The translations under genes and the position numbers were made by a program. The notes beneath the pieces are model-generated. The model ran no database searches, had not been told where the DNA came from, and saw only the letters and a program-made list of their open reading frames with translations. Positions 40,890 to 49,217 of a stretch of 50,197 nt of DNA are shown here, piece after piece. Origin of the DNA: W1P20-047 sp045118335 (GTDB lineage Bacteria; Actinomycetota; Coriobacteriia; Coriobacteriales; Eggerthellaceae); contig JBGUXY010000001.1 of the NCBI GenBank assembly GCA_045118335.1, positions 1-50,197 on the forward strand. Direction: 5' to 3'. Within the stretch, counting starts at the first letter, position 1. Each line of letters starts with the position of its first letter.

Positions 40890-41878
40890 AATATGCAAAA
40901 GACACTCGCATAGGTGCTGAAACGTATCAGGCTGCCGAAGTCCTGGCAGAAGCGCTGCCGTGGATCAAGGCTGCAACGGGCAAGACCGTCGTCATCAAGT
41001 ATGGCGGTTCTGCCATGGAAGACCCCGAATTGCGTGCAACCGTGATGAGTGACATCGTGTTGCTGAAGATCGTGGGCGTCAATCCCGTCATCGTGCACGG
41101 TGGCGGCAAGGCCATCAGCGCGGGCATGAAGCGCTTCAACGTGCCCGTCGAGTTCCGCAACGGCTTGCGCGTCACCACCGACGAGGGCATGGAAGTGGTT
41201 CGGACCATCCTGGTGGGCGAGGTCAACCAGGACCTGGTGCGCCAGATCAACGAGCACGGTAATCTGGCCGTGGGTGTATCCGGCAGCGATGCTGGCACGG
41301 TCATCGCCGAGCAGATCGACCCCGACCTGGGTCGTGTGGGTCGCGTGACCGCCGTGAACACGGGCTTTTTGACAGAGATCCTCCAATCCGACTACATTCC
41401 CGTGGTTGCCGGCGTGGCTTTGGGCGAAGACGGCGGTTATTACAACATCAACGCTGACACGGTGGCCGGCAACATCGCTGCAGCCCTTGGCGCGCAGAAG
41501 ATCATTTTCCTTACCGACGTCGATGGCCTGTACATGGACTTCGATGACAAGGATTCGCTCGTCTCGAACATGACCATGGAAGAAGCTCAAGCCATCATCG
41601 ACGCCAAGGCTGTTTCCACGGGCATGATTCCCAAGCTCAAGAGCTGCATCACATCGTTGGAAGGCGGCGTCTACCGTGCGCACATCATCAACGGCACCAC
41701 GCCGCATGCGCTGCTGCTCGAGCTTCTAACCGACACCGGTGTTGGAACGGTTATCGAGCGTACCCAGGAATTGGATAACCACGAGTCCAACCCAATCGGC
41801 GGCTTCGCCGGCAAGCTTTCTGAAAACCGTGACGTACGCGAGCCGAGCGTAACTTGGCGCGTCAGCGATCGGAGGTAG
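40886..41878 (+). CDS. argB: Acetylglutamate kinase
   Basis: Phosphorylates N-acetylglutamate, usually the arginine-controlled step in the cyclic pathway. VVIKYGGSAMEDPEL, VIVHGGGKAIS, the substrate segment FRNGLRVTTDEGMEVV, NINADTVAGNIAAAL, and FLTDVDGLYMD are all present. An N-terminal helix before the kinase core (about 8-30), characteristic of arginine-inhibited hexameric forms, suggests feedback control. It has 330 residues, about 30 more than usual, with a hydrophilic C-terminal tail (ESNPIGGFAGKLSENRD). The ATG overlaps the argJ stop. Confidence 0.94.
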   Translation: MKYAKDTRIGAETYQAAEVLAEALPWIKAATGKTVVIKYGGSAMEDPELRATVMSDIVLLKIVGVNPVIVHGGGKAISAGMKRFNVPVEFRNGLRVTTDEGMEVVRTILVGEVNQDLVRQINEHGNLAVGVSGSDAGTVIAEQIDPDLGRVGRVTAVNTGFLTEILQSDYIPVVAGVALGEDGGYYNINADTVAGNIAAALGAQKIIFLTDVDGLYMDFDDKDSLVSNMTMEEAQAIIDAKAVSTGMIPKLKSCITSLEGGVYRAHIINGTTPHALLLELLTDTGVGTVIERTQELDNHESNPIGGFAGKLSENRDVREPSVTWRVSDRR

Positions 41879-41880
41879 AA

Positions 41881-43086
41881 ATGGAATTGAAGAACCAGCA
41901 AGCGCTGGAAGAGCGCTATGTCATGACCACGTTCGCCCGCAAGCCCATCTGCCTGGTAGAGGGCAAGGGTATGTGCGTGAAAGACGACGAGGGCAACGAA
42001 CTGCTCGACTTCATAGCCGGCATCGGCGTATGCAGCTTGGGCCATTGCCATCCTGCGTTGGTGAGCGCCTTGACGAAGCAGGCGGAAAAGCTCATCCACG
42101 TGAGTAACTATTATTACATCGAGCAGCGTGGGGAAGTGTCGCAGATCTTGTGCGAGATGCTCGGCGACCACCTGCCGGAAGACGAGAAGGTCGGCTGGAA
42201 GGTGTTCTACTCGAACTCCGGTGCCGAATCGAACGAATGCGCCATGAAGCTCGCCCGTCTCTATGCTCGTCGCTTCGGAAATGGCGGTACGGATATCGTG
42301 ACGCTCGAGCGCAGCTTCCACGGGCGCACCATGGAAACGCTAGCCGCCACGGCCCAGCCGGCTAAGCAAGAAGCGTTCCAGCCCCTCCCCGGTGGTTTCC
42401 TGCATACGCCCATCAACGACATCGATGCGTTACGGGCCCTGTTCGACGATCCGGCGAACAGCATCTGCGCACTGATGGTGGAGGTCATCCAGGGCGAAGG
42501 TGGCGTGCATCCCTGCACGCCGGAGTACCTGCAGGCGGCAATCGAGCTGTGTCACGAACGCGGGGCCCTGCTCATCGTCGACGAGGTGCAGACGGGCATC
42601 TACCGTACCGGCAAACCCTTCGGATATCAGAATTTCGGCATCACGCCTGATATCGTGTCCATGGCCAAGGGCATCGCTTCGGGATTCCCCATGGGCGCAT
42701 GCGCTGCAATCGACGAGGTAGCCAGGGCGTTCGAGCCGGGCGACCATGGAACGACCTTCGGTGGGAGCAACCTGGCCATGGCATCGGCTCATGCAACGCT
42801 GCGCACGTTGCGTGAGGGCGATTTGGTGGATTCGATCTGCAAGGTGGGCGCGCATCTGCGCGAGCGCTTGGCGGCAATCCCCGGCGTGGAAAACGTGCGT
42901 GGCTATGGTCTCATGGTCGGCTGCGATGTGCCCGAAGCGGATGCTTTGGGGATCGTCGTTGAGGCACTGAGCGAGGGCTTTCTGCTCAATGCTACCGGAC
43001 CGCATACGCTTCGCTTCCTACCCCCGCTCATCTGCACGGTGAAAGAGGCCGATGCTGTGGCCGACTACCTTTCCAAGAAGATTTAG
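41881..43086 (+). CDS. argD: Acetylornithine aminotransferase
   Basis: PLP enzyme that makes N-acetylornithine from the semialdehyde and glutamate. K263 (SMAKGIASGFPMG) is the PLP lysine. YSNSGAESNECAMKLAR, RSFHGRTMETLAATAQ, EVIQGEGGVHP and LIVDEVQTGIYRTG are classical. The length of 401 is typical. The ATG at 41881 follows GGAGGT, which contains the argB stop (GGAGGTAG). Members often also act in lysine synthesis. A perfect hairpin separates it from argR. Confidence 0.95.
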   Translation: MELKNQQALEERYVMTTFARKPICLVEGKGMCVKDDEGNELLDFIAGIGVCSLGHCHPALVSALTKQAEKLIHVSNYYYIEQRGEVSQILCEMLGDHLPEDEKVGWKVFYSNSGAESNECAMKLARLYARRFGNGGTDIVTLERSFHGRTMETLAATAQPAKQEAFQPLPGGFLHTPINDIDALRALFDDPANSICALMVEVIQGEGGVHPCTPEYLQAAIELCHERGALLIVDEVQTGIYRTGKPFGYQNFGITPDIVSMAKGIASGFPMGACAAIDEVARAFEPGDHGTTFGGSNLAMASAHATLRTLREGDLVDSICKVGAHLRERLAAIPGVENVRGYGLMVGCDVPEADALGIVVEALSEGFLLNATGPHTLRFLPPLICTVKEADAVADYLSKKI

Positions 43087-43094
43087 GACCACCT

Positions 43095-43126
43095 CATGCC
43101 TCCCTGCGATTTCGCAGGGAGGCATG
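43095..43126 (+). other. Perfect 14-bp hairpin between argD and argR, no T-run
   Basis: CATGCCTCCCTGCG, loop ATTT, exact complement CGCAGGGAGGCATG. It starts eight bases after the argD stop and ends 31 bases before the argR ATG. Without a T-tract it is not a standard terminator. It may be an mRNA-processing or stability element that lowers argR relative to argCJBD, or the binding site of a protein. Confidence 0.75.
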
Positions 43127-43157
43127 GACACGCACGAGAAAGGAACTCGGTGTCATC

Positions 43158-43586
43158 ATGAAGAAACGTGCGCAAAGACACGACATCATCCGTGAGATCG
43201 TGAGAATGCACCGCGTGCGCACTCAGAAAGAACTGGCCGAACAATTGCAAGAGCACGGACACGATTGCACGCAGGCCACCATTTCGCGCGATATATCCGA
43301 CATGGGTCTGCAGAAAACGCGTGACGGTTATTATGTGCTACCTGAAGACCTGCGGCTGCACCGCATGGTGTCCGAGCTGGTCGAAGAAGTGTACGTGGCA
43401 GGTAACATGGTGGTCGTGAACACCTTTTCGGGTGGCGCTGCAGGCGTTGCCAGCGCTATTGACGCGGCTGGCGTGGTGGGCTCTCTGGGCACGGTAGCGG
43501 GCGACAACACCATCATGATTGCCGCCCGAACGCCCGAAGATGCCATTGCCATCGAGAAGAAGCTCAACAGCTTGCGCGAAGGCTAG
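43158..43586 (+). CDS. argR: Arginine repressor
   Basis: Hexameric arginine-sensing regulator. The N-terminal winged helix (1-70) contains QKELAEQLQEHGHDCTQATISRDISDMGLQK. The C-terminal domain holds GGAAGVASAIDAA and the arginine-binding GTVAGDNTI. The length of 142 is typical. The ATG at 43158 follows AAAGGAACTC. As the last gene of the arg cluster with a candidate ARG box upstream, it probably controls its own operon. A terminator follows. Confidence 0.95.
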   Translation: MKKRAQRHDIIREIVRMHRVRTQKELAEQLQEHGHDCTQATISRDISDMGLQKTRDGYYVLPEDLRLHRMVSELVEEVYVAGNMVVVNTFSGGAAGVASAIDAAGVVGSLGTVAGDNTIMIAARTPEDAIAIEKKLNSLREG

Positions 43587-43611
43587 CAGTCTTTCGACGA
43601 CGTCTTCACGA

Positions 43612-43639
43612 GGCGGGTTGTCCATGTGGGCAACCCGCC
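43612..43639 (+). terminator. Terminator after argR
   Basis: GGCGGGTTG (43612-43620) pairs with CAACCCGCC (43631-43639), followed by CCTGCTTTTG. It closes the arg cluster. Confidence 0.75.
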
Positions 43640-43698
43640 CCTGCTTTTGTAAGGGCTTTTCAACAAAACTATGGATTTCATATAGGGTAGATGGCTCA

Positions 43699-43707
43699 TG
43701 CTAGAAT
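43699..43707 (+). promoter_or_regulatory. Extended -10 (TGC-TAGAAT) of the penicillin-binding protein gene
   Basis: Identical to the element before tyrS (49179-49187). It lies 24 bases before the ATG at 43732. No clear -35. Confidence 0.5.
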
Positions 43708-43731
43708 GTGGCAAGTCTTCCAGGAGGTACT

Positions 43732-45900
43732 ATGGGATCACGTGCATTGAAGCATCGCCCCGGAACCAGGAACAAGCGCCGTTACCTACCAGCGCTGTTC
43801 GTGCTTGTCATGTTGCTGGCGCTGGTTGGGGTTACATATATTTCCATCTATTCGCTCGGTGAATCCTGGCTGCGCGATTTGCCCGACTACGAGGATTCTT
43901 CGCAATACAACTTGGCCAGAAAAACACGGGTCTACGCAGCCGATGGCACCACGCTGCTTGCCGAGTTCTACCTGGAGGACCGCGAACCCATCGACTCGCT
44001 AGACCAGGTAAGCGATTACGTGAAGATGGGTACCATCGACACCGAGGACGAACGCTTCTACGAGCATGACGGCATAGACATCCAGGGCATTGCCCGTGCT
44101 ATCGTGAACAACCTCACCGGCGGTGACCTGGAAGGCGCATCCACCATCACGCAGCAGTTCGTGCGCAATACCGTGCTGGCAACGGAAGCAGGCGACCAGA
44201 CCATCAAGCGCAAGGTGCGCGAGATGTACATCGCGCTGAAGCTGGAAGAGGTCTACACCAAAGACGAGATCTTGCTCATGTATCTGAACACCGTCAACTA
44301 CGGGTCGGGTGCCTACGGCATAGAAGCGGCTTCGGAACGCTATTTCCAAAAACCCGCTACCGATCTCACGCTCACCGAAGCTGCTACGTTGGTGGGTATT
44401 CCTCAGTCGCCCACGTATAACAACCCCATCGATTATCCGGAGGCGTGCCTCGAGCGTCGCAATCTCGTCTTGAACCGGATGCTCACCAATGGCGATATCA
44501 CGCAAGAAGAATACGAGGCGGCCGTAGCCGAGCCCCTAACCATCGATCCCGAAGAAAGCACATCCGACAACGATGGCATCAAGGCGTATCCGTATTTCAC
44601 CAGCTACGTGCGCCAGGTGCTGCTCGAGAACTACACCGAAGACGAGATCTTCAAGGGCGGTCTTACCGTGCTCACGACACTCGACGTGAATGCGCAAAAC
44701 GCTGCCGAGGCGGCTGCATGGGAAAAGCTCGAAACCGTCGACCCCGACCTCGAGGTGGCGTTGGTTGCCGTCGATCCCAACACGGGTTACATCAAGGCAC
44801 TCGTCGGTGGCAAGGACTACCGAGAAGACGAGTTCAACCTCGCCACCCAGGCTACGAGGCAGCCCGGTTCCTCCTTCAAGACCTTCACGCTCCTGGCTTC
44901 CATCGAGGATGGCATAAACCCGAACACGACGCGCGTGAACTGCTCTTCGAATGTCACCTTGGGCAACTGGACGGTGGAAAACTACGGCGGTGCGAGTTAC
45001 GGCGTGCAGACTATCGCGAGCGCCTTCGCGGTATCGTCGAATACCGGCTTCGCACGCCTCATCGACACGATTGGAACCGAAAAGGTCGTGGACATGGCCC
45101 AACGCTGTGGCATCGACACCCCGTTGGAAAACGTGCCGTCCATCACGTTGGGCTCTCAGGGCGTGACCGTTCGCGAGATGGCTGAAGCCTATGGCACGAT
45201 TGCCACGGGCGGCATCCACCATGAAGCCGTCGCCATCCAGAGCATCACCGACTACAAGGGCAACGTCATATTCGAAGCTGATACCGAAGGCGACCGCGTA
45301 ATCAGCGAAGAGGTGGCCAAAGCTGCCGAGCAGGTGATGGAAGGCGTAGTCACGGGTGGTACCGGCACGCAAGCCGCCCTGTACAATGGCCAGGAAGTAG
45401 CTGGCAAAACCGGCACCTCTGAAGAGTGGCGCGATAGCTGGTTCTGCGGGATCACGCCCCAGTGGTCGGTTGCCATCTGGCTGGGATGCCGCGAGGAGCG
45501 CACCATGGCCGAATCCTATACTGCCACCAGCGTGTTCCGCTCTTTTGTGGGTGCCATGCTCGAAGGGCAGCCGCCGGAGCAGTTCCCCATGGAATACGCC
45601 ATGGATCCCACCTATCGCACGCTCACCTCGGCCGAGATGAACAGTCTGGGTTCGTATTCAACGGACAACACGAACACTTACAACTACAACTACAGCTACA
45701 CGCCAACCCCTTCGACGGCTACGACGACCGATGAGACGACGGCGACTACGGATACAGGTACCGACGGAACGGACCTCTACGACGATGGAACGGGCATCTA
45801 TGACGACGGAACCGGTACGGGCACCGGGACCGACCTGTACAGCGACCCGTCGCTTTATGGCGATGGCACAGACATATACGGAACTGCTACAACGGGTTAG
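43732..45900 (+). CDS. Class A penicillin-binding protein (transglycosylase-transpeptidase, PBP1A type)
   Basis: Polymerises and cross-links peptidoglycan outside the membrane. A membrane anchor lies at about 18-42. The glycosyltransferase 51 domain has its catalytic Glu near 105 (EDERFYEHDGIDIQGIAR) and GASTITQQFVRN. The transpeptidase shows SxxK (GSSFKTF, about 380), SSNTGF (about 435) and KTGTSEEW (about 558). After about 650 comes a Thr/Gly/Asp/Tyr-rich, repetitive and probably disordered tail (YDDGTG units). The length of 722 fits the class. The ATG at 43732 follows CAGGAGGTAC; an ATG eight codons earlier lies inside the -10. Confidence 0.94.
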   Translation: MGSRALKHRPGTRNKRRYLPALFVLVMLLALVGVTYISIYSLGESWLRDLPDYEDSSQYNLARKTRVYAADGTTLLAEFYLEDREPIDSLDQVSDYVKMGTIDTEDERFYEHDGIDIQGIARAIVNNLTGGDLEGASTITQQFVRNTVLATEAGDQTIKRKVREMYIALKLEEVYTKDEILLMYLNTVNYGSGAYGIEAASERYFQKPATDLTLTEAATLVGIPQSPTYNNPIDYPEACLERRNLVLNRMLTNGDITQEEYEAAVAEPLTIDPEESTSDNDGIKAYPYFTSYVRQVLLENYTEDEIFKGGLTVLTTLDVNAQNAAEAAAWEKLETVDPDLEVALVAVDPNTGYIKALVGGKDYREDEFNLATQATRQPGSSFKTFTLLASIEDGINPNTTRVNCSSNVTLGNWTVENYGGASYGVQTIASAFAVSSNTGFARLIDTIGTEKVVDMAQRCGIDTPLENVPSITLGSQGVTVREMAEAYGTIATGGIHHEAVAIQSITDYKGNVIFEADTEGDRVISEEVAKAAEQVMEGVVTGGTGTQAALYNGQEVAGKTGTSEEWRDSWFCGITPQWSVAIWLGCREERTMAESYTATSVFRSFVGAMLEGQPPEQFPMEYAMDPTYRTLTSAEMNSLGSYSTDNTNTYNYNYSYTPTPSTATTTDETTATTDTGTDGTDLYDDGTGIYDDGTGTGTGTDLYSDPSLYGDGTDIYGTATTG

Positions 45901-45936
45901 CGGCGGTTTGCAAGACGGAAGGCAGATACCATTTTC

Positions 45937-46443
45937 ATGAAGCAGTTCAAGACATATGCGATGGCCGCTCTTGCGGTGGCGGTATGCGCGCTCGCCCTGG
46001 TTTTGGCGGGCTGCGCCAGCTTGACTGGCCAAGGCGACGAAGATGCCGACCAGGCGAATGCCAACCGGCAGTACATGGCGCAGCTGAACAGCGAAATGGC
46101 CGACATGCAGCAGATCATGGACGATTTCCAGGTTGCCGTCTCGGAGCAAAACACCGTGGCCATGAAGGCTCAAATTCAGAAAGCGGACCGTATTATCGCC
46201 GAAATCGAGGAAAGCGAGGCCACCGAAAGCCTTGCAGATGCCAAGGACCTCTACGTTGATGCGCTCACAACGATCAATGGCGCCATGAAGGATTACGCCG
46301 ACCTGTACATGCAGGTGGAAACGAACGGCATGGACGCCGATGAGCTCGCCGACCGCATGGAAGAAGTGCAGGCCGCCTACGATGAGGGCATCGAAAAACT
46401 CCAAGCGGCCGACGATGCGGTTGCGTCGCTGGCCCAAGGCTAG
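45937..46443 (+). CDS. Small helical lipoprotein of unknown function
   Basis: A 168-residue protein with a lipoprotein signal and Cys26 (LVLAGC), followed by an almost entirely helical, acidic sequence with coiled-coil character (QYMAQLNSEMADMQQIMDDF; KAQIQKADRIIAEIEESEA). It would be anchored to the outer face of the membrane. It starts 36 bases after the penicillin-binding protein gene, so a shared transcript and a cell-wall-related role are plausible but unproved. No clear family. Confidence 0.75.
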   Translation: MKQFKTYAMAALAVAVCALALVLAGCASLTGQGDEDADQANANRQYMAQLNSEMADMQQIMDDFQVAVSEQNTVAMKAQIQKADRIIAEIEESEATESLADAKDLYVDALTTINGAMKDYADLYMQVETNGMDADELADRMEEVQAAYDEGIEKLQAADDAVASLAQG

Positions 46444-46490
46444 GTAGTCTGCCTGGCGGATGGTCGACGAGCGCAGATAGGCTGGTTCCC

Positions 46491-48938
46491 ATGAAAGACA
46501 ACCAAGTTGAGCTTCTCGCCCCGGCGGGCAATGAGGTATGCCTGCATGCGGCGGTTCAATCGGGGGCCGATGCCGTGTATCTGGGCGTCGAGCGATTCAA
46601 CGCCCGTCGTGGTGCCCAGAACTTCACCATGGAAGACCTGCCGCGGATCTGCGATTGGGCCCATGTGCGGGGTGTGAAGATCTACCTCACCACGAACACC
46701 GTCATCCTGCCCGGAGAATTCCATGCGGCGCTCGAACTGGTGCGTCAGGCATACCGTGCCGGCGTGGATGCCTTCATCGTCCAAGACATCGGGCTTGCAG
46801 CGGAAATGCAGCGAACGTTGCCGCAGGCAAATTTGCATGTTTCCACTCAGATGAACACGCACAACGTCGCGGGACTGCAAGCTGCTGCGGCGCTGGGCGC
46901 CAAGCGCGTCACGTTGGCACGCGAGTTGTCTTTGGCAGAAATCGATTATCTGTGCGATGTGGCCTTGGATCTTGGTTTGCAAGTTGAAACCTTCGCCCAT
47001 GGGGCGCTGTGCATCTGTTATTCGGGACAATGCTTCATGTCATCACTCATCGGGGGGCGCTCTGCCAACCGGGGCATGTGCGCCCAGGCATGCAGGCTAC
47101 CCTACGAGCTGCGCAATGCTGCCGTAAGGAAGCCGCTCGATGCGCCGGGGGAGCACTTGCTGTCGCCGAAGGACCTTTGCACGATCGACATGTTGCCCGA
47201 GCTCATCGCGTGCGGGGTTGCCTCGCTTAAGATCGAGGGTCGCATGAAGTCGCCCGAATACGTGTCGGCCGTGGTGGGCGTCTATCGCTCCGTTTTAGAC
47301 CGGGCGCTTCAAAACGCCAGCGAGCTTGATGCAGATTTGGGGGAGCGAGCGACTGATGAAGAGCACCGTGTCCTCCGGGAGGCATTCAGCCGCGGGTTCA
47401 CGACGGCATACCTCACCGGGGATACGTCGAATGACATGATGAGTTATGGGCGTCCCAACAACCGGGGGGTGTTCGTGGGTCGCGTTGCCGAAGTGGGCGA
47501 CGGTCTGGTCACAATCAATTGCGAGCAGAAGCTCGAAGTGGGCGACGTCATAGAGTTTTGGACGGGCCGCGGTCACTTCGCCCATACCGTGCAGTCCATA
47601 CAGATTGGCAAGCGGGGTTGCGTGCGTCTAGCGGTGGACAAGCGCGTGGGCACAGGCGACCGCGTGTTTCGGGTACGAAGCGCGAAAGCGGCGTACGTAG
47701 ACGATGCAACCCAGCCACGCGTAAGCATTGCCGGTGCCGCGAAGCTTCACATCGGCCGGCCCATGGAAATCGAGCTGCAAGCTGGAACGGATGCGAGCGT
47801 GCGAGTCGAAGGACCCATCGTCGAAGCGGCACGGACCAAGGCGGTAACAGCTCAGGAAGTGCGCGACCACATCGATCGCTTCGGCACGACGCCTTTTACC
47901 TTGGGATCGCTCGACGTTTCCCTCGACGATGGCGTGGGCGTGGGCTTTTCCCAGTTGCACAAGCTGCGCGCCGAAGCAGCACAAAAGCTGCAGGAGCAGA
48001 TGCTCGCCGGTTACCACGAGCGTACGCTGCCTCGCATGCCCGAAGCGCTCCCGCTTCCGCGCGTTAGAACGAGAGGGTGCATGGTTGCCGCACTTGCCAC
48101 GAATGCCGCATGCGCCCGTGCTGCCCGCAAGGCGGGAGCCGATGTAATCTATGTTCCCGCAGTCAACTACAAGCGCGGGGAGTCGATGGTTGCAGGCCAG
48201 GTTTCCGACACGGTGGCACAGGCGGGGTATCCGAATAAATGCACCATCGTCTTGCCGACGGTAGATAAAGAACCGTTGCCCGGCACGCGCGAGGAGCGGT
48301 TCGGTTTCGACTCCTGGCGTTACGTGAAGCCCAACAAGCCCGTGATGGTGGAAAACTTCGGTCAGGTCTTGCGTGCTCGCGAAATGGGGGCGATCGTCGA
48401 AGCGGGCCCCCACATACCCGTGCTGAACCCGTATGCACTCGATGCCATGGTGCAGATGGGCGTTTCCCGCGTCTGGCTGTCACCCGAACTTGCGCTCGGC
48501 CAAATACAGGAACTGGGGGAGCACGGGACGCTCGCCATGGGGATGACCATCATCGGCAACACCGAGCTCATGGTCACCGAACACTGCCTGCTCATGAGCC
48601 AGGGTCCATGTGCGCAGCAATGCGAGAAGTGTCCTAGGCGCAAAAGCCCCCACTATTTGAAAGACCGCAAGGGCTACGATATGCCCGTGGTCACCGATTG
48701 CTGCGGGCGCAGCCATCTGTACAACGCCGTCCAGCTCGATATAGCGCATCTGGTGCCCGATTTGATCCAGGTGGGCGTGAGTGCTTTGATGGTGGATGCC
48801 TCGATGATGAACACGGCGCAAACCAGTGAAGCGGTGGCACGCGCGGTGCGCGCACGCGATTTGGCTCTGAAGTCGGGCAATGCGCTGGGGCGCCTCCAGG
48901 GCACCACGACCGGCCACATCTTCCGCGGAGTGTCATAG
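46491..48938 (+). CDS. U32 family peptidase with DUF3656-like region
   Basis: An 815-residue member of the U32 (collagenase-like) family. Several relatives (such as RlhA, which modifies 23S rRNA, and TrhP for tRNA) act in RNA hydroxylation, so the 'peptidase' label may be misleading. The N-terminal domain begins VELLAPAGNEVCLHAAVQSGADAVYLG and includes FAHGALCICYSGQCFMSS, NRGMCAQACRLPY and LKIEGRMKSPEYV, with the Cys residues predicted to hold an iron-sulfur cluster. A middle region (about 375-590) resembles DUF3656, and a second U32-like part follows with EHCLLMSQGPCAQQCEKCPRR. The ATG at 46491 lacks a strong ribosome-binding site. Confidence 0.88.
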   Translation: MKDNQVELLAPAGNEVCLHAAVQSGADAVYLGVERFNARRGAQNFTMEDLPRICDWAHVRGVKIYLTTNTVILPGEFHAALELVRQAYRAGVDAFIVQDIGLAAEMQRTLPQANLHVSTQMNTHNVAGLQAAAALGAKRVTLARELSLAEIDYLCDVALDLGLQVETFAHGALCICYSGQCFMSSLIGGRSANRGMCAQACRLPYELRNAAVRKPLDAPGEHLLSPKDLCTIDMLPELIACGVASLKIEGRMKSPEYVSAVVGVYRSVLDRALQNASELDADLGERATDEEHRVLREAFSRGFTTAYLTGDTSNDMMSYGRPNNRGVFVGRVAEVGDGLVTINCEQKLEVGDVIEFWTGRGHFAHTVQSIQIGKRGCVRLAVDKRVGTGDRVFRVRSAKAAYVDDATQPRVSIAGAAKLHIGRPMEIELQAGTDASVRVEGPIVEAARTKAVTAQEVRDHIDRFGTTPFTLGSLDVSLDDGVGVGFSQLHKLRAEAAQKLQEQMLAGYHERTLPRMPEALPLPRVRTRGCMVAALATNAACARAARKAGADVIYVPAVNYKRGESMVAGQVSDTVAQAGYPNKCTIVLPTVDKEPLPGTREERFGFDSWRYVKPNKPVMVENFGQVLRAREMGAIVEAGPHIPVLNPYALDAMVQMGVSRVWLSPELALGQIQELGEHGTLAMGMTIIGNTELMVTEHCLLMSQGPCAQQCEKCPRRKSPHYLKDRKGYDMPVVTDCCGRSHLYNAVQLDIAHLVPDLIQVGVSALMVDASMMNTAQTSEAVARAVRARDLALKSGNALGRLQGTTTGHIFRGVS

Positions 48939-48996
48939 AAAAAGATAGATCCTTGTTGTGGCAAGAAGCTGTCCTTTGCCGCGGAACGGGTCTTCA

Positions 48997-49042
48997 CTGG
49001 TCGATGAGCGTACATGAAACGCTCATGAGAAATGGCGACCAG
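48997..49042 (+). other. Nested hairpin between the U32 gene and tyrS
   Basis: CTGGTCG (48997-49003) pairs with CGACCAG (49036-49042). Within it ATGAGCG (49004-49010) pairs exactly with CGCTCAT (49020-49026), leaving an unpaired GAGAAATGG on one side. It lies upstream of the tyrS promoter, so it belongs to the 3' region of the U32 transcript or is a separate small RNA. No T-run. Nothing else is recognised in the 279-base gap besides a CCAG-CCCC/GGGGCTGG pairing near 49089-49137 and the tyrS promoter. Confidence 0.5.
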
Positions 49043-49178
49043 GAGCTTTACGGTTGCCACGCGAATTCATGTACACTTAATATCTTCCAGGCCCCAGCTG
49101 TTTGCGAGAAACGATGGCATGGATAGGGGCTGGGATTTGGCAGCAGGCTGCTTGACGTGCCGTAGCCTCATCGTTTTA

Positions 49179-49187
49179 TGCTAGAAT
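49179..49187 (+). promoter_or_regulatory. Extended -10 (TGC-TAGAAT) of tyrS
   Basis: Predicted start near 49194, 24 bases before the ATG. No T-box motif is present, in contrast to pheST. Confidence 0.5.
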
Positions 49188-49217
49188 GCAGCGCCGAATA
49201 CGCGTGAAAGGAAACCG

